Below are positions 34,640 to 43,241 of a DNA stretch of 64,000 bases, in pieces. The position numbers were made by a program, and so were the translations under genes. Source of the stretch: Trichococcus alkaliphilus (GTDB lineage Bacteria; Bacillota; Bacilli; Lactobacillales; Aerococcaceae); NCBI RefSeq assembly GCF_003008695.1, contig NZ_PXZT01000006.1, positions 1 to 64,000 of the forward strand, written 5' to 3'. The notes under the pieces are model-generated. The model was given only the letters and a program-made list of their open reading frames with translations. It searched no databases and had not been told where the DNA came from. Every line of letters starts with the position of its first letter. The first letter of the stretch is position 1.

Positions 34640-35143
34640 ACGGTCTTGGGAAATGAACATTTTCCGTGCGCCCTACGAATGCTGAGTTTTTTTGCCAAGA
34701 TGCACCAGTATTTTTTGTGAGGTCGCAACTCGTTTTTTTAGCTCTTCCGATGGAGTCTTTACTGTCTGGAATTTCCAATTCAACTTTTGCTTTTTCTTAA
34801 AGAAGGCGAAGTGTCCATCTTTAATGGCCTTCGAGAGTTAGCCCACAGGGCAATTCAATTAGCTTCAGCGCGTCCATCGAGTTTTCGTCGGGCATTGTCC
34901 GAGTGTACGCTTCTGTCAACGGGTCGATACCACCATTGAGTAGTATTCGATCACATTGTAAATAGTCGCGTAACAAACACTGATAGATTTGACGCATTGT
35001 TGTTGAGTAAATGCTTTTCCATGTGCTTCGTCTAGATCTAATAAAATTTGGCATACATATTTTATGATCCGATTAGTCGTTTTCTTATGCAGAACACTCT
35101 TTAATATGAGTACTTCATCATCTGATAATGAGATGACGTACAT
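34640..35143 (-). pseudogene. decayed IS630-family transposase
   Basis: Starting at an ATG near 35143 the minus strand encodes the IS630-type N-terminus (YVISLSDDEVLILKSVLHKK, then LDLDEAHGKAFTQQQC). A frameshift near 34940 moves the frame to one encoding LIELPCGLTLEGH. Two in-frame stops interrupt the conserved RWTLRLL block and the following EKAKVELEIPDSKDSIGRA (down to about 34640). The catalytic DDE half is missing. The element is therefore dead and truncated. Confidence 0.85.
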
Positions 35144-35275
35144 CTTATTTCTACCAATTTTAAGCCACCGATGTTTATTTTTATTATATTCCACAGTGAC
35201 AGTATCTTTCACAGATTCAAACTCAACAGCTTACTCAATTGTCAATGATACACTACACTAGCAATAATCATATCT

Positions 35276-35634
35276 TCAAAAATCAGTTCTGTACCTCCGG
35301 GGCCTTCTTAACATTGTGCGTAGGGATATTAGTGCTGGATTCGCTGACTCAAAACGTGATCCATTTTCCATGACCCCGAAAAGTGATATAATTTCCAGCG
35401 CTCCCACGATAAATTCCCTATAGGTTCCCGGAAATATATAGATGATAGCCAGTTCTGATTTTAAATCTAATACCCACTGGTCATAAGCAGTTTTGATAGT
35501 TTTATATTTTTGATTTCTTCCAACATGATAAATAGCCGGTTCGTTAATTTGAGCATCAGCTTGCGGCAACAAGATACTGCCTGGAAATATGATTATAAGA
35601 ATAAAAAAAAGAATCTGTCATAAAAGGGCTATAA
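35276..35634 (-). pseudogene. 5'-truncated secreted beta-helix (pectinesterase-like) gene fragment
   Basis: The minus strand encodes an uninterrupted hydrophobic export segment (ILFFILIIIFPGSILLPQ) and the start of a mature protein with VGRNQKYKTIKTAYDQW and AIIYIFPGTYREFIV, the typical first strands of right-handed beta-helix proteins of the pectinesterase/pectate-lyase type. The initiation codon is absent: the frame is cut by a stop exactly where the right direct-repeat copy begins. It also ends prematurely at 35276 next to the transposase remnant. It may once have been a glycan-active secreted protein. Confidence 0.65.
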
Positions 35635-35710
35635 TAGAATGTGGTATGTATATGTAATTCAATAAGATTACTTTTCAGAATTGTTCATTTTCAATCATAG
35701 TTAGATTTGA
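35612..35710 (+). repeat. right copy of the imperfect direct repeat
   Basis: Counterpart of the copy at 32690-32811. Its left edge coincides with loss of the start codon of the secreted beta-helix gene, which suggests that the repeat end marks a rearrangement junction. Confidence 0.65.
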
Positions 35711-36054
35711 ACAAGTAATTATGTAGTAATAAGTGAATTCCTTGAATTACGTAATTGTATGGAGATCTAACGTAGATTATTCTCAAATCGTAATCAATTC
35801 TTTTTCCTATCTTTTTGTGATCAAAATAAGAAGTTTAAAAGCGTAAGTTCACAATTCCTTCGCAATGTATCCGTTCTCGTTCTTATCATTCGGTTTTGAA
35901 AGTAAATTTTAAGTAAAACTTCAAAAAAACTTCGATTTTTGTGCAAAAATGGTTGTAAAAATGTTATCATGAAAAATACTGAAAGATATTTTCTTTATAT
36001 GATAATATCTTAGACGCAATTATAAGAAGAAAAAAATAGTTATAGGGGTGCTTC
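35711..36054 (+). promoter_or_regulatory. upstream region of the polysaccharide operon
   Basis: A gene-free AT-rich stretch ahead of the initiating sugar transferase. An extended -10, TGTTATCAT, ends at 35970 and is the best promoter candidate; a matching -35 is poor. A leader of about 80 nt would follow. No riboswitch or terminator-antiterminator pair is evident. Confidence 0.45.
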
Positions 36055-36660
36055 ATGTTGTATTTAAAAGTAAAAAGAGTGATTGATCTTGTTCTTTCGG
36101 TATTGGCCGCAGTCATTTTATCGCCAGTTTTCTTAATTTTATTTATTGCAATAAAATTGGACACACCAGGACCTATCTTCTTCAAACAAAAGAGAGTCGG
36201 CATCAATAAAACACATTTTAATATTTTGAAGTTCCGTACAATGCGCATCGATACGCCCAAGGACACACCAACGCATTTATTAGGAAATCCTGATCAGTAC
36301 ATCACAAAAATCGGCAAATTTCTAAGAAAAACAAGCCTGGATGAATTGCCTCAAATCTTCAATATCATTAAAGGCGAAATGGCCATCATCGGACCGCGCC
36401 CTGCATTGTGGAATCAATATGATTTGATTGCTGAAAGAGATAAATATAATGCAAATGATGTGCGTCCTGGCTTGACCGGTTGGGCTCAAATCAATGGCCG
36501 CGATGAGCTGCCAATAACTGTCAAATCCGAGTTAGATGGCGAATACATTCAAAAAATGAACTTCACTTTTGACGCGAAGTGCTTTGTCGGAACGATTACC
36601 AGCGTTTTGAAGAGCGAAGGCGTCTTGGAGGGTGGAACTGGTACATTAGGACAAGAATAG
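36055..36660 (+). CDS. initiating sugar transferase (undecaprenyl-phosphate glycosyl-1-phosphate transferase)
   Basis: A 201-residue short-form member of the bacterial sugar transferase family. One N-terminal membrane hairpin (about 10-35) is followed by the catalytic domain with PGPIFFKQKRVG, ILKFRTM, RKTSLDELPQIFNIIKGEM and IIGPRP, and the conserved RPGLTGWAQINGRD. It transfers a sugar-1-phosphate to undecaprenyl phosphate at the inner membrane face and so begins repeat-unit assembly. It is the first gene of the plus-strand operon and 30 nt from the next. The sugar is likely a GlcNAc- or related HexNAc-type residue, but sequence does not decide. Confidence 0.92.
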   Translation: MLYLKVKRVIDLVLSVLAAVILSPVFLILFIAIKLDTPGPIFFKQKRVGINKTHFNILKFRTMRIDTPKDTPTHLLGNPDQYITKIGKFLRKTSLDELPQIFNIIKGEMAIIGPRPALWNQYDLIAERDKYNANDVRPGLTGWAQINGRDELPITVKSELDGEYIQKMNFTFDAKCFVGTITSVLKSEGVLEGGTGTLGQE

Positions 36661-36690
36661 TATCCAAAGTAGTAAGGAGAAAATATTAGT

Positions 36691-37938
36691 ATGAAAATAT
36701 TAGTTGTTTGTCAGTATTATTACCCAGAGCCTTTCCGAATTTCAGATATATGTGAGAATCTTGTGCGTAACGGGCATGAAGTAACTGTGCTTACGGGACT
36801 TCCTAATTATCCGGAGGGGCGTATCCTCGACAATTACCGACATGGTAAAAATAAACAAGAAACAATTAATGGCGTTAAAGTAATCCGCTGCTATGAAATA
36901 GGCAGAGGTAATAGTAAAGTAACGCTATTTTTAAATTATTTCAGTTTTGCTTTTTCGGGATCTTTTCAAGCAATGACTAGTAAGGAAAAGTTCGATGTGA
37001 TATTTGTGAATCAATTGTCGCCTGTAATGATGGGGATTCCAGCTATAATATATAAGAAAAAACATCATAAAAAATTACTGCTGTACTGTCTTGATTTATG
37101 GCCGGATAGTTTAGCTGCGGGTGGAATTAAAGAAGGATCACTTATTTATAAGGTGTTTTTGAGGATTTCCAAGTGGATATATGAGAATTCCGATTTGACG
37201 TTGGTTACTTCAAGCATGTTCAAAGATTATTTTGAGAATATACTTGGAATAAAAACAGAACACGTAAGGCATTTACCACAATATGCCGAGGATATATTTT
37301 CTCAAGGAATCAGTATAAAATCTCCAGGTGAAAGATTCAATTTTGTATTTGCAGGCAATATAGGTGATATGCAGAGTGTAGAAACTATAATAAGAGCTGC
37401 TGGAGAATTACGTGGTCACTCCAACATATTCTTCCATATTGTTGGAGATGGTTCAAAACTTGATGAATGCAAACAGCTGGCTGAAGAGTCAAATCTTGAC
37501 AATGTGGTTTTTTATGGCAGGAAACCAATTGAGGAGATGCCCAACTTTTATGGGATAGCAGACGCCATGTTGATTACTTTGAAGGATAACAAGACCCTAT
37601 CATATACATTACCCGGTAAGACCCAATCATATATGGCTGCGGGGAAACCGATAATTGGAGCAATTAACGGTGAAACACAGCGTATTATTGAGCAAGCAAA
37701 TTGTGGCTTCTGTTGTAATGCCGAAGACTACAAAGGGCTTGCTAATTTGCTTATACAGTTTTGTAAAAGCGAGAAAAAAGACGAGATGGCTAGTAATGCT
37801 CAACAATATTACTTGGAAAATTATAGTAAAGAGCGATTTATAACAAGTTTGGAAGATGCATTGAATAGTTTAACGGAAGAAGAGTCAGAAAAGGAACTTA
37901 GAGGAGGAACAATATGTTTAAAGAAAAAACTTTATTAA
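36691..37938 (+). CDS. WbuB-like glycosyltransferase (GT4)
   Basis: A 415-residue GT-B glycosyltransferase. The start has CQYYYPEPFRISDICENLVRNG and TGLPNYPEGRI, typical of the WbuB/WcaI group. The C-terminal donor-binding half includes FVFAGNIGDMQSVETIIRAA and GDGSKLDECKQLAEES. In enterobacterial loci WbuB transfers L-FucNAc, and here the three UDP-L-FucNAc genes follow immediately, which supports that role. It overlaps the start of the next gene by 25 nt, implying translational coupling. Confidence 0.87.
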   Translation: MKILVVCQYYYPEPFRISDICENLVRNGHEVTVLTGLPNYPEGRILDNYRHGKNKQETINGVKVIRCYEIGRGNSKVTLFLNYFSFAFSGSFQAMTSKEKFDVIFVNQLSPVMMGIPAIIYKKKHHKKLLLYCLDLWPDSLAAGGIKEGSLIYKVFLRISKWIYENSDLTLVTSSMFKDYFENILGIKTEHVRHLPQYAEDIFSQGISIKSPGERFNFVFAGNIGDMQSVETIIRAAGELRGHSNIFFHIVGDGSKLDECKQLAEESNLDNVVFYGRKPIEEMPNFYGIADAMLITLKDNKTLSYTLPGKTQSYMAAGKPIIGAINGETQRIIEQANCGFCCNAEDYKGLANLLIQFCKSEKKDEMASNAQQYYLENYSKERFITSLEDALNSLTEEESEKELRGGTICLKKKLY

Positions 37939-38933
37939 TAACAGGTGGTACAGGTTCGTTCGGAAATGCGGTATTAAAGAAATTCTTGGATACAGATTTA
38001 AAAGAAATCCGTATCTTTTCACGTGATGAGAAAAAACAGGATGATATGCGTAAAAAATATAATAATCAAAAAATAAAATTCTACATCGGAGACGTTCGCG
38101 ACGTGAACAGTGTTCGAAATGCAATGTATGGCGTAGATTATATATTCCATGCAGCTGCACTAAAACAAGTACCTTCTTGTGAGTTCTTTCCGATGGAAGC
38201 TGTAAAGACAAATGTCTTAGGAACAGATAATGTTTTAACTGCTGCTATTGAAGCAGGAGTCAAAAAAGTGATCTGCTTATCAACAGATAAAGCAGCTTAT
38301 CCAATCAATGCCATGGGCACTTCTAAAGCAATGATGGAAAAAGTATTTGTGGCAAAATCACGCAATGTGGATCCGGAAAAAACATTGATTTGTGGCACAC
38401 GTTATGGCAACGTTATGGCTTCACGTGGAAGTGTTATCCCTTTATTCGTAGAACAGTTGAAAAAAGAAAAACCATTGACCGTAACGGAAGGATCAATGAC
38501 TCGTTTTATGATGAGTTTAGAAGAAGCTGTTGACTTAGTTATGTTCGCATTTGAGAATGCAGAACAAGGCGATATCATGGTGCAAAAGGCACCAGCTGCC
38601 ACTATCAATACATTAGTTGAAGCTGTCCAAAAAGTATTCGGCACGAATCTACCAGTTGAGAGCATGGGCATTCGTCATGGTGAAAAAATGTATGAATCTT
38701 TGCTAACAAAAGAAGAAGCAGCTCATGCAATCGATATGGGTGGATTTTACCGTGTACCGTCAGACAAACGTGACTTGAACTATGGTAAATTCTTTGAAGA
38801 GGGAAGCCAGGAAGCTGTTCATTTAGATGAATATAACTCAGATAATACAGAACAATTGACCGTTGAAAGTATGTTAAAAAAATTGTTGAAACTTGATTAT
38901 ATACAAAAAGAATTAAAAGGATGGAATGCTTAA
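37914..38933 (+). CDS. fnlA: UDP-GlcNAc 4,6-dehydratase/5-epimerase (FnlA/CapE type)
   Basis: A 339-residue extended short-chain dehydrogenase. It carries LITGGTGSFGNAVLKKFL for NAD(P), DYIFHAAALKQVPSCEFFPM, and the altered catalytic region LSTDKAAYPINAMGTSKAMM that typifies inverting 4,6-dehydratases. It converts UDP-GlcNAc to UDP-2-acetamido-2,6-dideoxy-L-hexos-4-ulose, the first step towards UDP-L-FucNAc. GAGGAGG lies within the end of the upstream gene, seven bases before the ATG. The fnlB and fnlC homologues follow without gaps. Confidence 0.93.
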   Translation: MFKEKTLLITGGTGSFGNAVLKKFLDTDLKEIRIFSRDEKKQDDMRKKYNNQKIKFYIGDVRDVNSVRNAMYGVDYIFHAAALKQVPSCEFFPMEAVKTNVLGTDNVLTAAIEAGVKKVICLSTDKAAYPINAMGTSKAMMEKVFVAKSRNVDPEKTLICGTRYGNVMASRGSVIPLFVEQLKKEKPLTVTEGSMTRFMMSLEEAVDLVMFAFENAEQGDIMVQKAPAATINTLVEAVQKVFGTNLPVESMGIRHGEKMYESLLTKEEAAHAIDMGGFYRVPSDKRDLNYGKFFEEGSQEAVHLDEYNSDNTEQLTVESMLKKLLKLDYIQKELKGWNA

Positions 38934-40042
38934 TGAAGGTTTTAGTTACTGGATCTAACGGCTTTATCGGTAAAAATCTAATTGCTGAATTAGAAGCAAC
39001 GACAAATCATGAAATTTTATCCTATGATAGAGATACAGGTGAATCCTTATTGGATTCTTATTGTGAGAAAGCGGACTTTGTTTTCCATTTGGCAGGGGTG
39101 AACCGCCCAGAAACCGAATTAGAGTTTATGATGGGAAACTTTGGCTTCACATCAACCTTGTTGGATACGTTAAAAAAACATAACAATACCTGCCCGATAA
39201 TGATTTCATCATCAATTCAAGCTGCGTTAAGCAATCCGTATGGTGAAAGTAAAAAAGCAGGCGAAGATTTATTGAAAGCTTATAGCAATGAAACTGGTAC
39301 TGACGTTTTGATTTATCGTTTTCCAAATGTATTCGGTAAATGGTGCCGACCTAACTACAACAGTGCCGTAGCAACCTTTTGTCATAACATCGCACATGAT
39401 CTTCCGGTTACTGTAAATGATCCTGAAGTTATTTTGAATTTAGTCTATATTGATGATGTCGTAAAAGAATTGGTACGTGTATTGGATGGAAAAGAAAATC
39501 GCCAAGGTGATATCTGCGAAGTACCCACGGTACACACCGTAAAATTGGGGGACATTGTTAGCCTATTAGAATCTTTTAAAGCAAGCCGTGAAGAACGTTC
39601 GATTCCGAATATGGCGGATGCTTTTACGAAGAAATTATACAGCACTTACTTAAGTTATTTACCAGAAGACCAGTTCTCTTATCCATTAAAAATGAATGTG
39701 GACCAAAGGGGTTCATTTACAGAAATTATTCGAACTCCCGATCGTGGTCAAGTGTCCGTTAATATTTCTAAACCGAATATTACCAAAGGCAATCACTGGC
39801 ATCACACAAAAAATGAAAAGTTTTTGGTTGTCAGCGGAACAGGTGTAATCCGCTTCCGCAACTTAAATTCAGATGAAGTGATTGAGTACTTCGTGAGCGG
39901 CGATAAAATGGAAGTTGTGGATATTCCTGTAGGATATACGCATAATATTGAGAATATCGGAGAGACCGATATGGTCACCGTCATGTGGGTTAATGAAGCA
40001 TTTAATCCAGAGATGCCCGATACATATTACTTGGAGGTTTAA
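38933..40042 (+). CDS. fnlB: bifunctional reductase/epimerase FnlB/CapF for UDP-L-FucNAc
   Basis: A 369-residue two-domain enzyme. The N-terminal short-chain dehydrogenase domain (about 1-245) starts MKVLVTGSNGFIGKNLIAEL and carries NPYGESKKAGEDLL. The C-terminal cupin (about 255-369) has GNHWHHTKNEKFLVVSGTGV, whose His residues bind zinc. It performs C3 epimerisation and reduction in the FucNAc pathway. The ATG at 38933 overlaps the upstream stop (TAATG) and is preferred over one four codons earlier because alignment with the Rossmann start requires no extension. Confidence 0.93.
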   Translation: MKVLVTGSNGFIGKNLIAELEATTNHEILSYDRDTGESLLDSYCEKADFVFHLAGVNRPETELEFMMGNFGFTSTLLDTLKKHNNTCPIMISSSIQAALSNPYGESKKAGEDLLKAYSNETGTDVLIYRFPNVFGKWCRPNYNSAVATFCHNIAHDLPVTVNDPEVILNLVYIDDVVKELVRVLDGKENRQGDICEVPTVHTVKLGDIVSLLESFKASREERSIPNMADAFTKKLYSTYLSYLPEDQFSYPLKMNVDQRGSFTEIIRTPDRGQVSVNISKPNITKGNHWHHTKNEKFLVVSGTGVIRFRNLNSDEVIEYFVSGDKMEVVDIPVGYTHNIENIGETDMVTVMWVNEAFNPEMPDTYYLEV

Positions 40043-40048
40043 GTATAG

Positions 40049-41173
40049 ATGAAAAAATTAAAAGTGATGACCGTCGTAGGGACGCGTCCTGAAATTATCC
40101 GTTTGTCTGCAGTTATGAACCGTTTGGAAGAATCTGAGGCGATCGAACATATTGTCGTGCATACTGGGCAAAATTACGATTATGAATTGAATGAAGTCTT
40201 TTTCCAAGACTTCCATTTGAAAAAACCAGATTATTTCTTAAATGCGGCAACTGGAACAGCGGTTGAAACCATAGGAAATATCTTGGTGAAAATCGATCCG
40301 ATTTTAGCAGAAGTTGAACCAGATGCTTTATTAGTTCTAGGGGATACAAACAGCTGCTTATGCGCGATTGCAGCAAAACGCAGACATATCCCTATCTTCC
40401 ATATGGAAGCAGGTAATCGTTGTTTCGATCAACGCGTTCCAGAAGAAACAAATCGTAAAATCGTCGACCATACGGCAGACATTAATTTAACATACAGTGA
40501 TATTGCAAGAGAGTATCTTCTACGAGAAGGTTTGCCTGCAGATAGAGTCATAAAAACAGGTAGCCCAATGTTTGAAGTATTAGCTTCACGTAAAGAAGAT
40601 ATTGAGCAGTCTGACGTATTAGCTCGTTTAGGATTGAAAGAGAGCAATTACTTCTTAATTTCAGCTCACCGAGAGGAAAATATCAATTCCGATAAAAATT
40701 TTATGGGATTGGTGAATAATCTGAATATTATTGCGGAAAAATATGACATACCGGTCATTGTCAGCACTCACCCGCGTACGCGTAAAAAGGTAGAAGAAAA
40801 AGGTATCATTTTCCATCCACAAGTACAATTGATGAAGCCACTTGGATTCAATGATTACAATCACTTACAAATACATTCCAAAGCAGTATTAAGTGACAGC
40901 GGTACAATCAGCGAAGAATCATCCATACTAGGTTTCAAAGCTTTAAATATACGTGAAGCACATGAACGCCCAGAAGCTATGGAAGAAGCAAGTGTAATGA
41001 TGGTAGGGTTGAATGAAGAACGTATTATGCAAGGCATAGCAATTTTAGAAACACAGGAAAAAGAAACATTACGTCAAGTAGGAGACTATACCATGCCAAA
41101 TGTTTCTGATAAGGTATTACGGATTATTCTATCGTATACGGACTATATCAATAGAGTAGTTTGGAGGAAGTAA
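40049..41173 (+). CDS. fnlC: UDP-N-acetylglucosamine 2-epimerase family enzyme (FnlC/CapG)
   Basis: A 374-residue non-hydrolysing 2-epimerase of GT-B-like fold. It shows VVGTRPEIIRLSAVMNRL, HTGQNYDYELNEVFF, HMEAGNRCFDQRVPEETNRK and SAHREENI, all hallmarks of the family. Directly after fnlA and fnlB it completes UDP-L-FucNAc synthesis from UDP-GlcNAc by C2 epimerisation. GGAGG lies about eleven bases before the ATG. Confidence 0.93.
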   Translation: MKKLKVMTVVGTRPEIIRLSAVMNRLEESEAIEHIVVHTGQNYDYELNEVFFQDFHLKKPDYFLNAATGTAVETIGNILVKIDPILAEVEPDALLVLGDTNSCLCAIAAKRRHIPIFHMEAGNRCFDQRVPEETNRKIVDHTADINLTYSDIAREYLLREGLPADRVIKTGSPMFEVLASRKEDIEQSDVLARLGLKESNYFLISAHREENINSDKNFMGLVNNLNIIAEKYDIPVIVSTHPRTRKKVEEKGIIFHPQVQLMKPLGFNDYNHLQIHSKAVLSDSGTISEESSILGFKALNIREAHERPEAMEEASVMMVGLNEERIMQGIAILETQEKETLRQVGDYTMPNVSDKVLRIILSYTDYINRVVWRK

Positions 41174-41174
41174 G

Positions 41175-42386
41175 ATGAGGGTCCTACAAATTAACAGTGT
41201 TTGTGGATATGGAAGTACTGGAAGAATTGCAACGGATCTGTATGACGTTCTTGAAGAAGAAGGGCATGAATGTTGCATTGCTTATGGAAGAGGAATTGCT
41301 CCTGAAGGATATAATACTAAAAAAATAGGCAATAAATTTGATTTTTATTCGCATGTACTCAAAACTAGGATATTCGATTTGCATGGATTTGGATCGAATA
41401 GAGAAACAAAAAAATTAATAAAAACAATCGAAGAATATAATCCAGATGTTATTCACTTACACAATATTCATGGCTATTATCTGAATATTGAAGCATTGTT
41501 TGGGTATTTATCCGCTATTAAGACACCAGTAGTGTGGTTACTCCATGACCAATGGTCATTTTCTGGTCATAGTGCATATTTTGATGTTGATAGAGATGGC
41601 AATGTTCCAACTAAAAACCTTTCTAAGATTCAAAAGAATGATTACCCTCGGTCATGGTTAAAAGATAATTCAGAAAAAAATTATCAGGTAAAGAAAAAAC
41701 TCTTCACAAAGATTGAGAATATGACGATTGTAACGCCGTCAAACTGGTTATTAGAATTGACAGAAAAATCTTTTTTATCAATATATTCGGGTAGACTAAT
41801 ATATAATGGAATAGATTTGGATGTTTTTAAACCAACCAAGAGTTGCTTTAAAGAAAAAAATAATTTATTGAATAAAAAGATTATTTTAGGTATTGCAAAT
41901 GTTTGGGAAGAAAGAAAAGGGATACACTATTTTGAAATGCTGGCAGAAAAATTAAATGATGAATATCAAGTAGTTCTTATTGGAGTAGATAACAAGACAA
42001 AAAAAACTTTAAATAAAAAAATAATGTCCATACAACGGACATCCAATACTCAGGAACTAGCTGAAATATATAGCAGTGCAGACATTTTCGTTAATCCAAC
42101 TTTAGAAGACAATTTTCCTACTACAAATATTGAGGCTTTGGCTTGTGGAACGCCAGTTATTACTTTTAATACTGGAGGAAGTCCTGAAGCGGTGGATGAA
42201 AGAACAGGGATTGTTATTGAAAAAGGTGATGGTGAAGAGTTGTATAGGGCTATACTAAAAATTAGCGATAATAACTTTTCTGGAACTGATTGTGTTAATC
42301 GTGCAAAAAAATTTGATAAAAAAAGTGTATATAGACAATATATAAACTTATATAGTGAATTATTTGTTCAAGATTTGAATGATTAA
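41175..42386 (+). CDS. glycosyltransferase family 4
   Basis: A 403-residue GT-B transferase. The N-terminal domain has QINSVCGYGSTGRIATDLYD and DVIHLHNIHGYYLN. The C-terminal domain carries LGIANVWEERKGIHYF and the acidic nucleotide-sugar loop PTLEDNFPTTNIEALACGTP followed by TGGSPEAVD. It adds one sugar to the lipid-linked repeat unit; donor and acceptor are unknown. It follows fnlC by one base with GGAGG upstream. The AT-rich composition is stronger than in the fnl genes, which suggests a boundary between conserved and serotype-specific parts. Confidence 0.87.
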   Translation: MRVLQINSVCGYGSTGRIATDLYDVLEEEGHECCIAYGRGIAPEGYNTKKIGNKFDFYSHVLKTRIFDLHGFGSNRETKKLIKTIEEYNPDVIHLHNIHGYYLNIEALFGYLSAIKTPVVWLLHDQWSFSGHSAYFDVDRDGNVPTKNLSKIQKNDYPRSWLKDNSEKNYQVKKKLFTKIENMTIVTPSNWLLELTEKSFLSIYSGRLIYNGIDLDVFKPTKSCFKEKNNLLNKKIILGIANVWEERKGIHYFEMLAEKLNDEYQVVLIGVDNKTKKTLNKKIMSIQRTSNTQELAEIYSSADIFVNPTLEDNFPTTNIEALACGTPVITFNTGGSPEAVDERTGIVIEKGDGEELYRAILKISDNNFSGTDCVNRAKKFDKKSVYRQYINLYSELFVQDLND

Positions 42387-42604
42387 CTTCACTTAATAAT
42401 TTTTTTGTGCACTTCTGTTCGAAAATATTCAAATAACTATGAGTTAGTAAAATGAACCAATTTTAACAAGTCAGAAAAATTTGAACTGAAATATTGGGCT
42501 AGTGATTATTTCGTGATCAACGAAATAATAGAAATATTTTCCAAAAATTAAAAAAATTGATATAAAATCGCTATGCTTTAATATTAGGAGAAAGAAGGTG
42601 AAGT

Positions 42605-43147
42605 ATGGCATCAAAAAAAATAAATAAGTTTATGTTTACTGTACAAAAAAAAATAATAACAAAAGTAATATATTTTAATAATGAAATGTATATGAGGTTA
42701 TTTACTAATTATTTAAGAAGAATAGGTATATCAATAAATGGAAAACCAAAATTTATCAATAATGATGTTTATTTTGACGGAAATGACTATAGCAAAATAA
42801 TATTAGGTGATAATATTACAATTTCGAGAGAAGTTATGTTTCTTACTCATGACTATTCTATAACAACAGCAGTAGAAGGAACTCAGATGAGTGGGAGTCA
42901 CCTTAAAGAAGAACTATATTTTTCTAAGGCCATAACGATTGGGAATAATAGTTTCATTGGAGCACGAGCATCAATACTACCCGGAACGAATATTGGTAAT
43001 AATGTCATTATTGGTGCAGGAAGCGTTGTCAAAGGTATTATTCCGGACAATTCAATCGTAGTAGGAAATCCTCATCAAGTCATAGGTAAGACTGACGAGT
43101 GGGCGTTAAGTAAGATGGAAGAGAACGATTTTTTTTCAGAAAAATAA
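42605..43147 (+). CDS. left-handed beta-helix O-acetyltransferase
   Basis: A 180-residue hexapeptide-repeat acyltransferase of the LacA/NodL/WbbJ type. Its C-terminal half has repeating [LIV]-G-X4 turns (KIILGDNITISREVMFLTHD, ITIGNNSFIGARASILPG, NVIIGAGSVVKG). The His in FLTHDYS is a candidate catalytic residue. It probably O-acetylates a residue of the glycan. It begins after a 218-nt AT-rich gap without visible genes, and GAAGGTGA precedes the ATG. Confidence 0.87.
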   Translation: MASKKINKFMFTVQKKIITKVIYFNNEMYMRLFTNYLRRIGISINGKPKFINNDVYFDGNDYSKIILGDNITISREVMFLTHDYSITTAVEGTQMSGSHLKEELYFSKAITIGNNSFIGARASILPGTNIGNNVIIGAGSVVKGIIPDNSIVVGNPHQVIGKTDEWALSKMEENDFFSEK

Positions 43148-43241
43148 TAGTATCCAGAATAATTCATACAATTTCAAGTTGTAGCTATTCCTATTTTCAA
43201 ATTGATTGACTTTTAAATCTAATTATGTGGTGGAGGTATAA

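Noticed and set aside
34821-35054. Independent small gene
   Set aside because: Its C-terminal part is the frameshifted continuation of the IS630 transposase remnant, so it is part of that pseudogene.
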